A stretch of 31,292 nucleotides of DNA from assembly GCA_021647685.1 (NCBI GenBank), contig JAKIUH010000006.1, forward strand, positions 1 to 31,292, read 5' to 3'. The stretch comes from Bacteroidales bacterium (GTDB lineage: Bacteria > Bacteroidota > Bacteroidia > Bacteroidales > NBLH01). Under the pieces are notes generated by a model. It was given only the letters and a program-made list of their open reading frames with translations, was not told where the DNA came from and did no database searches. The position numbers and the translations under genes were made by a program. Positions 30,938 to 31,292 of this stretch are shown piece by piece (position 1 is the stretch's first letter; each line of letters starts with the position of its first letter).

Positions 30938-31292
30938 TCAGGCAATACTTTTAGAAACAGAATTATGTTTTTTTATTGCCATTCTTATTGACTGCATTAA
31001 AGTGTTAATGTTAACGGGTTTAATTAAATAATCATCAGCTCCCAAAAGCATGCTTTTACGTATATCTTCTACTTGATTATTTGCAGTAATAAAAATGAAA
31101 GGGATATTTTGTGTTGCTTTTATTTGTTTCAAGGAACGAAGAAAATCATAGCCATCTATGCGCGGCATCAGGATATCGGAAATAATTACATCCGGTTTGT
31201 GTTGTAGGGTCATTTGAATGCCTTCTACACCATCATTTGCATTCAATATCTTAAAACCTTCATTAAACAAATAATAAGCAAGTTGTTTACGA
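30938..31292 (-). CDS. Response-regulator receiver domain, cut by the window edge
   Basis: The reading frame runs off the right edge of the window, so the true start lies outside. The visible 118 residues or so are most of a receiver domain: RKQLAYYLFNEG near the edge, phospho-acceptor Asp in VIISDILMPRIDGYD, FITAN with the Thr, and DDYLIKPVN with the Lys. The chain ends shortly after the domain (KKHNSVSKSIA), so this is either a stand-alone receiver or the C-terminal receiver of a larger protein. The downstream receiver gene starts 405 bp later. The domain looks active. Confidence 0.85.
   Translation of the reverse strand, partial: RKQLAYYLFNEGFKILNANDGVEGIQMTLQHKPDVIISDILMPRIDGYDFLRSLKQIKATQNIPFIFITANNQVEDIRKSMLLGADDYLIKPVNINTLMQSIRMAIKKHNSVSKSIA

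Noticed and set aside
31268..31270. TTG at 31270 as a start of the edge receiver
   Set aside because: The frame stays open to the window edge and the upstream residues (RKQLAYYL) continue a normal receiver helix, so the true start is outside.
1..31292. CRISPR arrays, prophage, toxin-antitoxin pairs, rRNA or intact insertion sequences
   Set aside because: No regular short direct repeats, no transposase, integrase or phage-like frames, and no rRNA-like sequence were seen on either strand.

Overview
The window is AT-rich and reads as a Bacteroidota chromosome, probably from the Bacteroidales or a related order. The evidence is the TAnnTTTG/TTTG promoter elements, the near absence of Shine-Dalgarno sequences, the short lipoproteins, an LruC-domain protein, and the zinc-ribbon/Nif3/MerR/M23 gene block. 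No species can be named from the sequence alone.

Left part (1-5500), housekeeping. All genes are on the minus strand: a small lipoprotein, a coiled-coil C4 zinc-ribbon protein, a Nif3-like metal protein, a short MerR regulator, a CapA-type lipoprotein and an M23 LytM-type peptidase. A tRNA-Val(TAC) on the plus strand, with its own promoter and terminator, closes this block.

Middle (5500-11600), signalling. Two paralogous hybrid histidine kinases face each other (6014-8215 plus, 9425-11566 minus). A receiver-histidine kinase fusion (8226-9329) lies between them, directly downstream of the first. The receiver of the first kinase has lost its phospho-acceptor Asp. The receiver of the second is intact.

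Right part (11717-31292), exopolysaccharide synthesis, all on the minus strand. The long block, in transcription order, is: an edge-truncated receiver protein, a stand-alone receiver, a sugar transferase with an N-terminal receiver-like domain, a half-size TolC-like protein, a Wzc-like chain-length protein with a degraded ATPase domain, a Wzx-type flippase, a Wzy/ligase-type polymerase, three GT2 glycosyltransferases and an LruC-domain lipoprotein. After a 554-bp gap come a YdcF-like protein, a GT4 enzyme, a glycosyltransferase fused to a hexapeptide acetyltransferase, and a processive-type GT2. Together these look like a Wzx/Wzy-type exopolysaccharide system. No Wza-type outer-membrane exporter is visible.

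The most interesting signal is a short dyad, TARGT-N6-ACYTA. It recurs in the intergenic DNA before the first hybrid kinase, the second hybrid kinase, the glycosyltransferase-acetyltransferase fusion and the stand-alone receiver that heads the polysaccharide block. In three of these four places it lies 58-60 bp upstream of a TAnnTTTG element that has no good -33 box. This suggests one activator-controlled regulon joining the sensor kinases to the polysaccharide genes. The receiver-like domain fused to the initiating sugar transferase suggests a second, protein-level link between signalling and polymer synthesis. Both ideas are inference.
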